In this document: positions 18,698-27,700 of the stretch, piece by piece | Position numbering within the stretch: position 1 is the first letter of the stretch | Layout: every line of letters begins with the position of its first letter | NCBI GenBank assembly: GCA_011525915.1 | Contig: WYBM01000102.1 | Location: 28,892-92,891, forward strand | DNA: 64,000 nucleotides | From: Ardenticatenaceae bacterium | Lineage (GTDB): Bacteria > Chloroflexota > Anaerolineae > Promineifilales > Promineifilaceae | Direction of reading: 5' to 3' | The notes under the pieces: generated by a model | What the model was told of the DNA's origin: nothing | Seen by the model: the letters and a program-made list of their open reading frames with translations, nothing else | Databases searched by the model: none | Position numbers and translations under genes: made by a program

Positions 18698-19246
18698 ATG
18701 TGCAATGACAAGCAGCTTGTAAAACGGGCCCAACAAGGCGACCAGCAGGCGTTAGCCGCTCTCTATGACGAGTACCAGCTGCGCATCTACCGGTACGTAC
18801 TGTACCGTGTGGGTGACGCAGCCCTGGCTGAAGACCTGACCGCAGAGGTTTTTATAGCCATGGTCAAAGGGATTCGTACTTATGAGGAACGGGAACGGCC
18901 GTTTCTGGCCTGGCTTTATACCATCGCCGGGAACACCATCAAGATGCACCTCCGTCGCCCCCATCATAAATGGCTGCCATTACCGGAGACGTTGATAGAT
19001 GACACCGCTGATCCTGTAGAGTTGGCACATACCCGTCTGGGGCATCATCACCTCATCGCCGCTATACCCCATCTGACAGAGGCGCAGCAGCAAGTCATCT
19101 TATTAAAATTTGTTGAAGGCTTTAGCAACGCCGAGATAGGCGCGTTTTTAGGCATTACAGAAGGAGCGGTGAAGTCGCTGCAGCACCGGGCATTAGCCGC
19201 TTTACAACGTGTGTTGGTAAGGGAGATGCGTTATGAACCATCTTGA
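18698..19246 (+). CDS. ECF-family RNA polymerase sigma factor
   Basis: 182 aa. Region 2 (ALAALYDEYQLRIYRYVLYRVGDAALAEDLTAEVFIAMVKG) and region 4 (HLTEAQQQVILLKFVEGFSNAEIGAFLGITEGAVKSLQHRALAAL) are both complete, with no region 3, as in ECF sigma factors. The stop overlaps the start of the following gene by 14 bp, so the sigma factor and its membrane partner are translationally coupled. It presumably drives a small regulon including its own operon; the inducing signal is unknown. Confidence 0.92.
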   Translation: MCNDKQLVKRAQQGDQQALAALYDEYQLRIYRYVLYRVGDAALAEDLTAEVFIAMVKGIRTYEERERPFLAWLYTIAGNTIKMHLRRPHHKWLPLPETLIDDTADPVELAHTRLGHHHLIAAIPHLTEAQQQVILLKFVEGFSNAEIGAFLGITEGAVKSLQHRALAALQRVLVREMRYEPS

Positions 19247-20771
19247 TTTAGACGCCATTTTAGACGAATGTGTAGGGCGAATACGTCAGGGTGCTACGCT
19301 GGAAGATTGTCTGGCTGATTATCCGACCAAACGTGGCGAACTCGCCACTTTGTTAACATTGTCAGCTCATCTACTAGCCCTACCTGAACTATCGGCCTCT
19401 AGCGAGGCTACAGTTGCAGGTAAAGATAAAATGCTGGCCGCCGCCACGGCCGTGTTTGCCTCACCTGCGGCCCCACCCACACATCTCCCCTTTATTGCCT
19501 GGAAACAGCGACTTACCCGGTCACTGAACAAGGAGAGAATCACCATGCAACTCATCTGGCGAGCCACGGCCCTGGCTCTACTCGTATTTATCATTGGCAG
19601 TGGGTTTGCCATTGGCGCCTCGGCCCAAAGTTTACCCGGCGAAGCGCTCTACCCGGTCAAACGCGCCTGGGAAGGCACACAATTGACGCTTACGTTTGAT
19701 CCGCAGGCCAGGCAGGACCTGGAAACACAGTTTCAAACCCAACGCTACCAGGAGATACAACGCCTTATCGCCGCTGGTCAACCGGCGCTGGTAGAATTTG
19801 AAGGCGTATTAGAAACCATCTCCCCCGGTGAATGGCTTGTCAATGGCATAAAGCTGCAAATTAATGCCAACACGGCCGTGACCGGCAGCCCGGCAGTCGG
19901 GCGTTTACTACAAATAAAGGCCCGGGTACTTAGCACCGGTAAATTATTGGCCATGGCCATCCACGTGAATGATGATGTGGTCACCGTAAGCTGGCCTGCT
20001 TACCCGCCTACCCAGACACCCACCAACCAGCCACAAATAACACCTACCGTGCACCCCACCAAAACACCACGGGTTACACCTCCCGGCGAGCCTTCATCTA
20101 CACCGCCCAACGAACCGTCACCCACGCCACCGTGCAGCCCCAGCCACTGCACCACACCCACACCCCCTATCACCCCTACCTGCGTGCCGGGGGCTAACTG
20201 CGACCCCCATACGCCCACCCCGCACAGCACGACAACGCCCCCGTGTGACCCGGTGCGCTGTGGCACCCATACACCCCTGCCGCCAACAGTTACGGCCACA
20301 CCGCCCCACGAACCGTCACCCACACCACCCTGCAGCCCCAGCCACTGCACCACGCCTACACCCCCTATCACCCCTACCTGCGTGCCGGGGGCCAACTGCG
20401 ACCCCCACACCCCTACCCCGCACAGCACGGTGACGCCCCCGTGTGACCCGGTGCGCTGCGGCACCCATACGCCCCTGCCGCCAACGGTGACGGCCACACC
20501 ACCCCACGAACCGTCACCCACACCACCCTGCAGCCCCAGCCACTGCGCCACGCCCACACCCCCTATCACCCCTACCTGCGTGCCGGGGGCTAACTGCGCC
20601 ACCCATACCCCCACCCCGCACAGCACGGCGACGCCCCCGTGTGACCCGGTGCGTTGTGGCACCCATACACCCCTGCCGCCAACGGTGACGGCCACACCGC
20701 CCCACGAACCGTCACCCACACCACCCAACTGCCAGCCGGGAGCGTGTCCCACTCCTACGCCACACGCGTAA
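19233..20771 (+). CDS. Membrane partner of the sigma factor (DUF5667/DUF5666) with tandem Pro/Thr/Cys stalk
   Basis: 512 aa. The N-terminal ~100 residues (LDAILDECVGRIRQGATLEDCLADYP) form the cytoplasmic domain typical of Chloroflexota sigma/anti-sigma pairs. A single membrane segment follows (ATALALLVFIIGSGFAIG, ~110-127), then a DUF5667-like helix (LPGEALYPVKRAWEGTQLTLT) and a DUF5666-like beta domain (FEGVLETISPGEWLVNGIKLQI). From residue ~260 the protein is Pro/Thr-rich and includes three near-identical 66-residue units rich in CSPSHC, CVPGANC and CDPVRC. It probably acts as anti-sigma factor with an external, possibly disulfide-stiffened stalk; that role is inferred from gene order. Confidence 0.78.
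   Translation: MNHLDLDAILDECVGRIRQGATLEDCLADYPTKRGELATLLTLSAHLLALPELSASSEATVAGKDKMLAAATAVFASPAAPPTHLPFIAWKQRLTRSLNKERITMQLIWRATALALLVFIIGSGFAIGASAQSLPGEALYPVKRAWEGTQLTLTFDPQARQDLETQFQTQRYQEIQRLIAAGQPALVEFEGVLETISPGEWLVNGIKLQINANTAVTGSPAVGRLLQIKARVLSTGKLLAMAIHVNDDVVTVSWPAYPPTQTPTNQPQITPTVHPTKTPRVTPPGEPSSTPPNEPSPTPPCSPSHCTTPTPPITPTCVPGANCDPHTPTPHSTTTPPCDPVRCGTHTPLPPTVTATPPHEPSPTPPCSPSHCTTPTPPITPTCVPGANCDPHTPTPHSTVTPPCDPVRCGTHTPLPPTVTATPPHEPSPTPPCSPSHCATPTPPITPTCVPGANCATHTPTPHSTATPPCDPVRCGTHTPLPPTVTATPPHEPSPTPPNCQPGACPTPTPHA
20110..20720 (+). repeat. 198-bp tandem coding repeat, three copies
   Basis: Three head-to-tail units with a period of 198 bp (66 codons) inside the sigma-partner gene. Each unit encodes PSPTPPCSPSHC..., PTCVPGANC... 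and PPCDPVRCGTHTPLPPTV. Copies differ by scattered synonymous and a few replacement changes (for example CDPHTP versus CATHTP), so the array is in frame and can expand or contract by whole units. Confidence 0.85.
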
Positions 20772-20780
20772 CCCAGGTAC

Positions 20781-20822
20781 AAAAAAGGCCGTTTCCCGCA
20801 CATTGGGAAACGGCCGTTTTTT
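20781..20822. terminator. Bidirectional intrinsic terminator (hairpin copy 1)
   Basis: GGCCGTTTCCC (20787-20797), loop GCACATT, GGGAAACGGCC (20805-20815), then T6. A6 precedes the left arm, so it also works on the minus strand. It sits between the convergent sigma-partner gene and the 20884-21288 gene. A homologous hairpin occurs at 33132-33164 in the opposite orientation. Confidence 0.88.
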
Positions 20823-20883
20823 GTTTCTGGTCACCTGCCATGCAGATCAAACCGGCTTGGAAGACAAGACATGTGGAAGTTGC

Positions 20884-21288
20884 TTATGGCAAAAAACACT
20901 CATCATCAAAACCAGAGATACCGCCAAGCTTGCCACAATACCAACTCAACCAGGCGCAATCCAGCGTACCCTGGCAGGTACAAACCCCCCAGTAACACTC
21001 AAATTCCATACTCACATCAGGATGTACCAAAACGGTATCCAACGCTGCTTCGGTCAGGGCAGCCACAAAGCCAACATCCGGTACATACTCAAACCCAGAC
21101 AGCCCTTCTACCTCAAGTGCAAGCTGCCTGGCAACCTGCTGAGGCGTTTGCCCCCGAGGGTTGGTACCGGTTTCCACAAAAACGCGATCAAAAACAATCA
21201 GGTATTCGCGCCCACTATCTGCTGAGGCAGAATAGCTAAAACCCACCAGTAACATGGCCAGACATAAGAGTGAATAAAGTTTACGCAT
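20884..21288 (-). CDS. Exported I9 propeptide-like protein with Cys-rich tail
   Basis: 134 aa. Signal peptide (LYSLLCLAMLLVGFSYSASA, cleavage after ASA ~residue 23). The mature domain REYLIVFDRVF ... QVARQLALEVEG ... YVPDVGFVAALTEAALDTVLVHPDVSMEF follows the beta-alpha-beta pattern of the peptidase inhibitor I9/subtilisin propeptide fold, but no protease domain is attached. The last ~35 residues contain six cysteines (ECYWGVCTCQGTLDCAWLSWYCG and a final DDECF). A free-standing protease inhibitor or chaperone is a reasonable guess; no partner protease is adjacent. A strong AAGGAGATC precedes the ATG. Confidence 0.65.
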   Translation of the reverse strand: MRKLYSLLCLAMLLVGFSYSASADSGREYLIVFDRVFVETGTNPRGQTPQQVARQLALEVEGLSGFEYVPDVGFVAALTEAALDTVLVHPDVSMEFECYWGVCTCQGTLDCAWLSWYCGKLGGISGFDDECFLP

Positions 21289-21793
21289 GTTGATCTCCTT
21301 AAAAGAATTTGTTTGTTAGGAGAAGCATAACAGAGCCGCCCTCAGCTTGAGTCTAAATTTAAGCCTGTTTAGTCTAATACCTGACGGCCGTTGAACATCA
21401 ACGGCCGTTGACGTTCAGCCGTTTCGTTAGATTGCTGCCTCATGCTGGTACCAGTAACCAGAAGTCCGTCATCAGTTTTCAGTAGACTATTTCCAGAGAT
21501 AGGCCCTACTGATTACTGAAAACTGATGTTAGGATCATGATGTGCTATGGCAGAATCAGCTTGTTGCTATACACTTCATGTTGACAACTCGCCTTATCAA
21601 AATCACAACCTTGTTTTTATGGTGGCAGCTCGTTTTTAAGCGGGGTTTTATGCCGTTCCGTCGAATGAATGATAGAGAGAGAAGTTGTACCCTCTCCACA
21701 TCTTGGCTGGTCAGGATAATGCCCCCATCATCCCACCCTTACCGTATCGGTTTATTTCGTAGAATTCATTGTAGACACAGGAAAAAGCAAAGT
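21289..21793. other. Non-coding stretch with two palindromes
   Basis: 505 bp without a convincing gene. It holds an inverted repeat ACGGCCGTTGA / TCAACGGCCGT (21384-21394 and 21398-21408, loop ACA), so two ACGGCCGT octamers face each other, and a CAGT-type palindrome (21445-21530). An open frame from 21542 leads into the Tat-signal gene, but its residues look random and no ribosome binding site supports it. Confidence 0.6.
21445..21530. repeat. CAGT/ACTG-word palindrome (family B, copy 1)
   Basis: GTACCAGTAACCAGAAGTC at the left, CAGTTTTCAGTAGAC in the middle, and AGGCCCTACTGATTACTG at the right. These match, in order, the copy at 33005-33108. Left and right halves are imperfect reverse complements of each other (CATCAGTTTTCAGTA against TACTGAAAACTGATG). 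Confidence 0.65.
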
Positions 21794-22114
21794 ATGAACA
21801 GACGCCAATTTCTCACGATTACTACCATATCAGCCATGACAGGCGTTGTTGGTCTGGGCCGACCTTACCTGGTGACCGCCAAAGGGATAACCCCCATCAC
21901 CCGCCGCAAACTATACCAGGGCACCAAGGATGGCAAACTGTTTGAATCTTTAGATGGGGGCAAAACGTGGCAGTTGGTGGCTAACTTTGGCGCTCATTGT
22001 TCCGTTGATAGTGTTGTCACACAACAAGATGGCATGGTGATGGCCAAGCTGGCTTGTACCGGATATACCTTTGAGTTACAGTCATCAGACGCCCGACTAT
22101 GGCGTACCAGGTAA
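21794..22114 (+). CDS. Small Tat-exported protein with a BNR-like motif
   Basis: 106 aa from the ATG at 21794. The N-terminus MNRRQFLTITTISAMTG is a twin-arginine signal with the RRxFLT core. The mature part has KLYQGTKDGKLFESLDGGKTWQLVANFG, containing one S-x-D-x-G-x-T-W Asp-box as in BNR/sialidase or photosystem-assembly repeats. One Asp-box is too few for a full propeller, so it may be a fragment or an oligomerising blade. GGAAAAAG lies upstream. Function unknown. The ORF ends 23 bp before the convergent DUF6916 gene. Confidence 0.6.
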   Translation: MNRRQFLTITTISAMTGVVGLGRPYLVTAKGITPITRRKLYQGTKDGKLFESLDGGKTWQLVANFGAHCSVDSVVTQQDGMVMAKLACTGYTFELQSSDARLWRTR

Positions 22115-22137
22115 CAGGCAGATGCTATGCGGTTTAC

Positions 22138-22464
22138 CTAATTAAAAACAGCTTCGTAATAACGGCCGTTTTCATCCTCCCCCACAGGCACCAGGAACAT
22201 CATTTCCAACTTTCCTATGATTTCGTGTTCCAGGTTGTACGTGCCCTGCGGCAGCGGTGGTCGTGTTGGGCCGCGAAACGTCAACGTAAAACCTTCCTGT
22301 CGTAAGATGGCCCCTTCAGGCACGGCTCGCCGATAACCAGGGTGCACCGTATGGGGCACGACACTTATCAACTGCAAGGGTGCACTGCCCTGTCCATCTA
22401 AATCAAGGGTAAAAACTTGATCCACATAAGGTTCAAAGGTTTCTTTTGTGACTTTATCTAACAT
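22138..22464 (-). CDS. DUF6916-like protein
   Basis: 108 aa. The pattern FTLTFRGPTRPPLPQGTYNLEHE ... MMFLVPVGEDENGRYYEAVF matches the DUF6916 domain as I remember it, a small beta-sandwich protein commonly encoded beside tail-collar (microcystin-dependent) proteins. It is divergent from the GNAT gene that starts 36 bp away and precedes three tail-collar genes, which supports the assignment. GGAGAGGAACT precedes the ATG. No signal peptide. Function unknown. Confidence 0.65.
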   Translation of the reverse strand: MLDKVTKETFEPYVDQVFTLDLDGQGSAPLQLISVVPHTVHPGYRRAVPEGAILRQEGFTLTFRGPTRPPLPQGTYNLEHEIIGKLEMMFLVPVGEDENGRYYEAVFN

Positions 22465-22499
22465 AGTTCCTCTCCAGCCATTGTCAATCCGTCATTAAG

Positions 22500-23024
22500 A
22501 TGAGCGATTATACCATTACCTTTCGCCCATACACTGCCGCCGACTTACCTTTTATCCAGACCGTCTACGCCACTTCGCGTGAAGCAGAAATGGCTATCGT
22601 CCCCTGGACAGACGTAGAAAAAACGCACTTTCTGGAAATGCAGTGTCTGGCGCAGCTGCATCATTATGAAACCCACTATCAAAAGGCGGAACACCTCATC
22701 ATCCTTAAAGAAGGTCAGCCGATTGGCCGCCTCTACATTCACCGGACCCCGGCGGATATCCGCCTTATGGACATCACCCTGCTGCCGGCTTATCGTCGCC
22801 AGGGTATTGGTGGCCAGATCATCGGTGATTTACTGCAAGAAAGTGACCAGACCAACTGCCCCGTGACACTGCACGTAGAAATTATCAACCCAGATGCCTT
22901 GCGCCTGTACCAACGGCTGGGATTCACGGCCGTGACCCAACAAGGGCTCCACATTTTTATGGAACGTCTACCACAGTCTATTAATAAAGAAAACCCAAAT
23001 ATCGTCAGGACGAGGCGGACATAA
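22500..23024 (+). CDS. GNAT family N-acetyltransferase
   Basis: 174 aa. Acetyl-CoA binding motif A is clear: ITLLPAYRRQGIGGQIIGDLL (R/Q-x-x-G-x-G/A), followed by LHVEIINPDALRLYQRLGFTAV, the usual motif B. The substrate is unknown. It starts divergently from the DUF6916 gene and lies 42 bp before the first tail-collar gene, so it is likely part of that cluster; GNAT genes accompany tail-collar genes in other bacteria (recalled, not checked). Confidence 0.88.
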   Translation: MSDYTITFRPYTAADLPFIQTVYATSREAEMAIVPWTDVEKTHFLEMQCLAQLHHYETHYQKAEHLIILKEGQPIGRLYIHRTPADIRLMDITLLPAYRRQGIGGQIIGDLLQESDQTNCPVTLHVEIINPDALRLYQRLGFTAVTQQGLHIFMERLPQSINKENPNIVRTRRT

Positions 23025-23066
23025 CATTCCCTTGCCTGGCCCTGACACAATTATGAAGGAGGTCGT

Positions 23067-23567
23067 ATGAGCGAACCATTTTTGTCCGAGATACGCATGA
23101 TGAGCTTTTCCTTTGCCCCACGGGGGTGGGCGCTGTGCAATGGTCAGCTTTTGCCTATCAACCAGAATCAGGCTCTCTTCTCTTTGTTGGGCACAACCTA
23201 TGGTGGGGACGGCCGTACCAACTTTGCCCTCCCAGATTTACGTGGCTCTGTGCCCATTCACGTCGGCAACAGCCATACCCTGGGCCAACGCGGCGGCGAG
23301 CAGGCTCACACCCTCAGCCTGGCGGAACTGCCAACCCATGACCATGGGGTGAATGCCTCCACCAACAACGCCACGGCCGCCAACCCTACCGGCAATGTCT
23401 ATGCCCGTTCGGCTGTTCAAGTGTACGGCCCGGCCACCAACCTGACGGCCATGAACGCGGGTGCAGCCGCGCCCACAGGCGGCTCTCAGGCCCACCAGAA
23501 TATGCAACCTTTCTTGACCATTTCATTTTGTATTGCTTTGCAGGGCATTTTTCCCTCGCGCAATTAA
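23067..23567 (+). CDS. Tail-collar domain protein (microcystin-dependent protein-like), first copy
   Basis: 166 aa. The phage tail collar domain (PF07484) is at the N-terminus: EIRMMSFSFAPRGWALCNGQLLPINQNQALFSLLGTTYGGDG, then FALPDLRGSVPIHVG. The C-terminal part is small-residue rich (ASTNNATAANPTGNVYA) and ends GSQAHQNMQPFLTISFCIALQGIFPSRN, the conserved closing segment. No signal peptide. AAGGAGG lies upstream. Paralogous to the next two genes (same length, ~50-60% identical by eye). Confidence 0.88.
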   Translation: MSEPFLSEIRMMSFSFAPRGWALCNGQLLPINQNQALFSLLGTTYGGDGRTNFALPDLRGSVPIHVGNSHTLGQRGGEQAHTLSLAELPTHDHGVNASTNNATAANPTGNVYARSAVQVYGPATNLTAMNAGAAAPTGGSQAHQNMQPFLTISFCIALQGIFPSRN

Positions 23568-23584
23568 CAAAGGAGCATGACACC

Positions 23585-24085
23585 ATGGCCCAACCTTACG
23601 TTGGTGAAATTCGACTGTTTGCCGGCAACTTTGCCCCGGCTGGCTGGGCGTTCTGCCAAGGGCAGCTCTTACCCATTTCGCAAAATGACACGCTTTTTTC
23701 ACTCATTGGCACAACCTATGGCGGCGATGGGCAAACCACCTTTGCCCTGCCAGACCTGCGTGGCCGGCTTCCCATTCATCAAGGAAATAGTTTTACCATA
23801 GGCCAAACAGGTGGTGCGGAAGAAGTCACCGTAACCACATCACAAATACCCGCCCACGCCCATCCATTTCTGGCTTCAAGTGGAAATGCCTCTGACAACA
23901 ACCCCAGCGGCAATGTATTGGCTACCCCCACCGTTGACATTTACATCCCCACGGGGCCATTTGCCACCATGGCGTCTCCGGCGATCTCCCCTGTTGGCGG
24001 CAGCCAACCGCACACCAACTTCCAGCCGTATCTGTGCCTTAATTTTATCATCTCCCTCTTTGGGATCTACCCTTCCCCCAACTGA
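23585..24085 (+). CDS. Tail-collar domain protein, second copy
   Basis: 166 aa from ATG 23585, chosen because AAAGGAG lies just upstream; the frame is open to 23528 but that would overlap the previous gene. N-terminal EIRLFAGNFAPAGWAFCQGQLLPISQNDTLFSLIGTTYGGDG and LPDLRGRLPIHQG, C-terminal GSQPHTNFQPYLCLNFIISLFGIYPSPN. It is the most divergent of the three in its middle region. Same operon as its neighbours (17 bp gap). Confidence 0.87.
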   Translation: MAQPYVGEIRLFAGNFAPAGWAFCQGQLLPISQNDTLFSLIGTTYGGDGQTTFALPDLRGRLPIHQGNSFTIGQTGGAEEVTVTTSQIPAHAHPFLASSGNASDNNPSGNVLATPTVDIYIPTGPFATMASPAISPVGGSQPHTNFQPYLCLNFIISLFGIYPSPN

Positions 24086-24100
24086 TAAAGGAGTCTTATT

Positions 24101-24631
24101 ATGACAGATCCATTTGTTGCTGAAATTCGCATCTTCCCCTTTAACTTTGCCCCCAGAGGGTGGGCCTGGTGTGATGGGCAGCTTTTGCCCATTGCCCAAA
24201 ACACGGCGCTTTTCTCGCTATTGGGTACCACATATGGGGGCGACGGCCGTACCACCTTTGCGCTGCCCAATCTACAAGGCCGGGCCCCTATGCACCCTGG
24301 TCAGGGTCCCGGTCTGAGCCAACATCACCTGGGTGAAGCCGCCGGTACAGAAACCGTCACACTGCTAGAAAGTGAAATGCCCTCCCATGCTCATGCCCTG
24401 GTGGCCTCTCTGGGCGCCACAGACGAAGAAGGGGAACGTAATCCCGCCGGGAACTACACGGGCGTTCCCCCGCTGGCCCAGGCGTTTTACGGCCCCGCCA
24501 ATTCTCTGGCTGCCATGTCTGCCAACACGATCGCTCCTGCCGGTGGCAATCAACCACACAACAATTTACAGCCCTACCTCACACTTTATTTTTGTATTGC
24601 TCTGCAAGGAGTTTACCCACCACGATCATAA
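24101..24631 (+). CDS. Tail-collar domain protein, third copy
   Basis: 176 aa. EIRIFPFNFAPRGWAWCDGQLLPIAQNTALFSLLGTTYGGDG, LPNLQGRAPMHPG, and C-terminal GNQPHNNLQPYLTLYFCIALQGVYPPRS. Ten residues longer than its paralogues because of an insertion in the variable middle (SLGATDEEGERNPAGNYTG). AAAGGAG upstream; 15 bp after the second copy. The three probably form one complex or a set of interchangeable subunits; this is inference from tandem order. Confidence 0.87.
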   Translation: MTDPFVAEIRIFPFNFAPRGWAWCDGQLLPIAQNTALFSLLGTTYGGDGRTTFALPNLQGRAPMHPGQGPGLSQHHLGEAAGTETVTLLESEMPSHAHALVASLGATDEEGERNPAGNYTGVPPLAQAFYGPANSLAAMSANTIAPAGGNQPHNNLQPYLTLYFCIALQGVYPPRS

Positions 24632-24634
24632 TCA

Positions 24635-24710
24635 TTGGTGTTCGATAATCGGTAATCAGGGCTCAACGCTAAACTGATGACCAATTACCGAACACCAACT
24701 ACCGAACACC
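24635..24710. repeat. Intergenic palindrome, GGTGTTCGGTAAT type
   Basis: GGTGTTCGATAATCGGTAATCAG on the left; two GGTGTTCGGTA words on the opposite strand at the right. It fills the gap between the last tail-collar gene and the giant gene. Same architecture as the CAGT palindromes with different words. Confidence 0.5.
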
Positions 24711-24727
24711 TGTTTTAGGAGTCGTCT

Positions 24728-27700
24728 ATGTCTGTTCGTATGCCACGCAACATGTCTAAAGTTTTCACGGCCGTTGCTCTTCTCCTCGCCTTCTCTTTTG
24801 CCACCACCCATGCGGGCAGCAGCCCCCAAGGCAGCCAAAGCACGCGCCAATCCGCCCCCGCCTACGCTCCCGAAGTTGTCACCATTACCGCTGCCAAAAC
24901 CGATACTCTCGTCAACGATGTTAACAGCAATACTCTAGTTGATCCCGGTGACACGCTGGAATACAACATTGTGGTCAGCAACAGCGGCGATGAAGACGCT
25001 CTGGCCACCACCTTCACCGATATCACTGACGACACGGAAGTCACCGTTGTTGGTGGTTCTTTACGTGCCACGCCCATTGGGCGTCATGACAGTTACAACG
25101 TCATTGGCAATACTCACATCACCCACCCGGTGGGCACAGGGCTTTTGGCCAATGATATTGACCCTGACGGGGGTGCCTTAACGGCCTCCTGCGCCCCCTG
25201 CACCACGGCACAAGGGGCCGCCGTTACCCTTAACCCAGACGGCAGCTTCACTTACCCCCCTCCCGCCAGCTTTACAGGCACCGATACCTTCACTTACACT
25301 GTCACCGATCCCCACGGCCTTACCGATACCGGTACGGTCACCTTTACCATTACCAACCGTATCTGGTGGGTAGACAGCGATGCGCCTGGGGGTGGTGATG
25401 GCACCTCTACCACCCCTTTTAATGCCCTCAGTGGGGCCCAGGCGGCCAGCGCCGTAAATGACGTGATTTTTGTTTATGACCGGGGGAGCAATTACACCGG
25501 TGGTTTAACTATGCAAGATGGGCAGCGCCTATGCGGGCACGGCTCTGATCTGCAAACCTGTTCCGGCATGACACCACCTACCGGAACCACATTTCCGGCG
25601 GCAGCCACAAACCCTACTATGACCAACGCCGCCGGAGCTGGTATTACGCTGGCCGCAAATAACACCATTTATGGCATCACTGTTGGCAGTACCACCAGCT
25701 TTGGCATCACCGGCACAAACTTTGGCACACTCACTGCCCAAAATGTCACCATTAATACCGGTAACGGCGGCCTCTCCCTGACAACAGGGACGGCCAATGC
25801 CACATTTAACGCTATTACCGCCGGCGGCGGTGTTAACAACATCAACTTAAGCAGTGTGGCTGGCACACTCGACTTAGGTTCAGGGGCGTTAAGCAGCAGC
25901 AGCAGCCATGCCTTGAACGTCAATGCTGGCACAGCCACCATTGACTATGCAGGGACGATCAACAACAGCACCGCCGATGCCGTACTCATTCAAAACAAGA
26001 CAAGCGGAAGTGTAACCTTATCTGGGGCGGTGACGGCTACCGGCACTGGCATCACACTGCTTAATAACACTGGTGCGACCCTCAACTTTACCGGCGGCCT
26101 GACAATGAACACAGGCACCAATGAGGCATTCACAGCTACCGGCGGCGGTACGCTTAATGTCACCGGCACAACCAATACCGTTACAACCACAACAGGCACG
26201 GCCGTGAACATCCGCAACATGACCATTGGCGCCAGCGGCGTTACCTTCCGCAGCGTCAGCGCCAACGGCAGCACCAACGGCATTTACCTGGAAAACAACA
26301 CGGGTGGCGCCTTTACCGTGGCCGGTACTGGCAGCGCCGGCACCGGTGGCACCATTCAAAACACAACCGGCGATGGCATTTCATTAACCAACGTCAATGA
26401 CGTTACCCTTCATTGGATGACCCTCAATACCACCGGCCGGCACGGTGTCTTTGGCACAGGCGTCAACAACTTCACCATGAACAACAGTTCCGTACTGAAC
26501 GCTGGCAATGCCGACGAAGAAGATGCCTTTTCCTTCTCCACCCCTGGCGCAGCCAATGTCACCGGCATCTTAACGTTAAACAATGTGCTCGTCCAGGGTT
26601 TCCTGGAGCGTGGGCTTTACTTAGAAAACAACGCCGGTACGTTAACCCTCAACATTAACAATGGCACCCGTTTTGAAAACAACCATGACACCTTCGGCAC
26701 CACTGCCCTGCGTGTTGTTTCCTCAGGCACGGCCAATATCCAGTTAAACGTAGACAATACGACCTTCGATGACATCGAAGGCCCATCCATTCAATTTGTC
26801 GGCGGCAGTTCAGGCACAAACGATGTCAATCTCACCAACAACACCACTACCGATGGTGGCGGCCCCGACAACTTCCCCTCTGGCGGCGGCTTTGATGTGA
26901 TCAGCCAAAACGGGGCGACGGTCACCTTTGACATCATCGGCAATACGCTCACCGATACCATTGAAGGTATTGTCATTGCCAGCGCCGGGTCTTCGGGTGG
27001 TAATGTCAGCGGCACCATCAGCGGCAACACTGTCTCTATGGATGCCGCCGCTGGTTTTGGTGATGGCGCCCGCATTGCTTTGGATGGGTTCACCGGCCCG
27101 CCAGGCGACTTACTCACCTGGACGATCCTCATCCAAAACAACACCTTTGACCTTAACAGTGTGGGGGATGACGGCATTCAAGTGTTAAACCGCGACCATC
27201 GCGGCGTCTTAAACCTGACCATTGAAAACAATACCATCCGCGAAACCGTATCAGAAGCCTTTCGCTATTTCTCTGATGAAGACCTGGGACTAGGCGCGCC
27301 CAACCCGGGCGGCCTGATACGTTTTGTCAACAATGACCTGATCAATATTGATGTAGACAACAACGAAAATGAAATACACCTGGGCACATCTGACACGGCC
27401 AACAGTTGTTACCATATAAGCGGAAATGACAATGGCGCAGGGGGCTCACCTGGGGTCATTAACTTTAGCATTGTTGCCCCTTCTGTGGGCCAAATCACGC
27501 AGGCATCCACGGCCGCACTGGCAGCAGCCAATGCCGGCGCCACCATAGCCGGCAGCACACCTACCTTCAACGGAACCTGTACCAACCCGCCGCTGCCCTC
27601 CACCATAACCTTTGGACCGGCCGCTGAGCAAACCATAGGGACCACGGCCGTGAACCCCGCACTGCCCTTCTTCACCAGCGATACCGCCCCTAAAAGTGAA

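Noticed and set aside
20000..20803. 267-residue minus-strand ORF opposite the Pro/Thr/Cys repeats
   Set aside because: It is the mirror of the tandem coding repeat (Gly/Val-rich low complexity), lies across the terminator, and has no ribosome binding site; the plus-strand frame has clear domains.
21542..21793. N-terminal extension of the Tat-signal protein
   Set aside because: The extension has no recognisable sequence, no upstream ribosome binding site, and would bury the twin-arginine signal in the interior.
22138..24631. Prophage
   Set aside because: Tail-collar domains are the only phage-like feature; no capsid, portal, terminase, integrase, lysis or att sites were seen.
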